The notes under the pieces are model-generated. The model was not told the origin of the DNA. It did no database searches and worked only from the letters and a program-made list of their open reading frames with translations. Made by a program: the position numbers and the translations under genes. From assembly GCA_946480675.1 (NCBI GenBank), contig CAMLKS010000022.1, positions 1 to 14,482 of the forward strand: DNA of 14,482 nucleotides, written 5' to 3'. The DNA is from an uncultured Bacteroidota bacterium. Its GTDB lineage: Bacteria; Bacteroidota; Bacteroidia; Chitinophagales; Chitinophagaceae. Positions 14,041-14,482 of this stretch are shown piece after piece (within the stretch, counting starts at the first letter, position 1; each line of letters begins with the position of its first letter).

Positions 14041-14357
14041 TATTTCTGTTCTTTAATTGTTGATAATAGTTGGTCAAGTTGATTGAATTGCGTTTCCCAG
14101 CTTTGCCTGAATTGCGCTAACCAATGGTCAAACTCCTGCATTTTTTTCGCGTTAAAATGGTAATAGATCTCTCTGCCACGATGCTCAGGTTTAATCAATT
14201 CGCATTCGTGCAATACTTTAATATGTTTTGACACAGCCTGACGGGTCATGTCAAATTTTTCCGCCATTGCATTGGGTGTTAATGCCTGTATAGCAACTAA
14301 CGTTAAAATAGCCCTGCGTGTGGGGTCAGCTATAGCTTGAAATATATCTTGTTTCAT
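14040..14357 (-). CDS. ArsR/SmtB-type winged-helix transcriptional regulator
   Basis: A 105-residue DNA-binding protein. [20 protein letters not shown] (residues 5-24) is the ArsR-fold opening, [20 protein letters not shown] (29-48) contains the recognition helix, and [16 protein letters not shown] (54-69) forms the wing. The metal-binding ELCVCDL motif of classical ArsR and the typical histidine/aspartate ligand pairs of SmtB are absent; Cys52 is the only cysteine. It belongs instead to the non-metal subgroup usually found beside AHSA1 proteins. It leads the operon, overlapping the next gene by one base. Two dyads around its promoter suggest that it represses its own transcription. Confidence 0.94.
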   Translation of the reverse strand: MKQDIFQAIADPTRRAILTLVAIQALTPNAMAEKFDMTRQAVSKHIKVLHECELIKPEHRGREIYYHFNAKKMQEFDHWLAQFRQSWETQFNQLDQLLSTIKEQK

Positions 14358-14374
14358 TCTTGAGTATTAAATGA

Positions 14375-14390
14375 GCAACTTTAAGGTTGC
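14375..14390. promoter_or_regulatory. Operator-like dyad 1 of the ArsR operon
   Basis: GCAAC-N6-GTTGC (14375-14379 with 14386-14390). On the minus strand it lies between the -7 box and the start codon, covering the likely transcription start, where a bound repressor would block initiation. Confidence 0.65.
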
Positions 14391-14420
14391 AAATATATAT
14401 GCAACTTTTGAGTTGCGCAA
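14390..14420 (-). promoter_or_regulatory. Promoter of the ArsR-AHSA1-VOC operon
   Basis: On the minus strand a TTG at 14420-14418 and TATATTTG at 14397-14390 are 20 bases apart, matching the Bacteroidota consensus in both halves and spacing. Transcription would begin near 14385, leaving a leader of about 28 bases. Dyad 2 lies between the two boxes, and dyad 1 shares one base with the -7 box. Confidence 0.7.
14401..14416. promoter_or_regulatory. Operator-like dyad 2 of the ArsR operon
   Basis: GCAACT-N4-AGTTGC (14401-14406 with 14411-14416) has six-base arms. Its centre is 26 bases from that of dyad 1, and it sits in the spacer between the -33 and -7 boxes. The shared arms with dyad 1 strongly suggest one protein binding both. 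Confidence 0.68.
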
Positions 14421-14482
14421 GTGTATTTGCATTTTTTTTCTGATATGATAACGGAATTGGTAGTGGTGGGAACTTTATGACT

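Noticed and set aside
14445..14482. Possible gene start at the right edge (ATG at 14445)
   Set aside because: The frame stops after 11 codons, within the window; I see nothing codable in 14431-14482 on either strand beyond a T run.

Overview
The window looks like ordinary chromosome from a member of the Bacteroidota, probably the Chitinophagales/Chitinophagaceae. The signs are repeated TAnnTTTG promoter boxes upstream of genes, starts without visible Shine-Dalgarno sequences, an OmpP1/FadL-type outer-membrane barrel end, and a heavy-metal RND pump fused in frame to its TolC-like outer-membrane factor. These are recognition-based assignments; no database search was possible.

Layout. 1-255: end of an outer-membrane barrel gene, closed by a strong intrinsic terminator (278-313). 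423-1121: a lone phage-terminase-small-subunit-like gene. 1263-2600: a type II NADH dehydrogenase. It converges with, and overlaps by 17 bases, an unknown conserved-looking gene on the minus strand (2584-3300), which is followed upstream by an OsmC-family gene (3409-3804, minus). From 3906 a plus-strand metal-efflux cluster begins: a small His-rich exported protein (3906-4289), a CzcA-OMF fusion of 1447 residues (4390-8733), and a lipoprotein membrane-fusion protein (8737-9867). A 14-bp-stem hairpin separates this from an acyl-CoA thioesterase/FMN-split-barrel pair (9981-10457, 10466-10912). Next come a short-chain dehydrogenase (11033-12049) and an AraC-family regulator (12148-12954), ended by a bidirectional terminator. 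The right end is a minus-strand operon: ArsR-type regulator, then an AHSA1/SRPBCC protein, then a VOC (PhnB-like) protein. Its promoter is framed by two tandem GCAAC-N6-GTTGC dyads.

How they work together. The metal cluster encodes all three parts of a periplasm-spanning efflux pump, with the inner-membrane pump and outer-membrane channel on one polypeptide. Residues in the fourth membrane segment match the divalent-cation (CzcA) type, and the copper-binding methionines of CusA are absent. The AraC gene probably controls the neighbouring dehydrogenase. The ArsR gene probably represses its own operon through the two dyads.

I found no tRNA, rRNA, CRISPR array or insertion sequence, and no stretch over 300 bases without a gene. 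The most notable points are the pump-channel fusion with an internal signal peptide, the His-rich gene ahead of it, the orphan terminase-like gene, and the ArsR operator architecture. I see no clear wholly new system.
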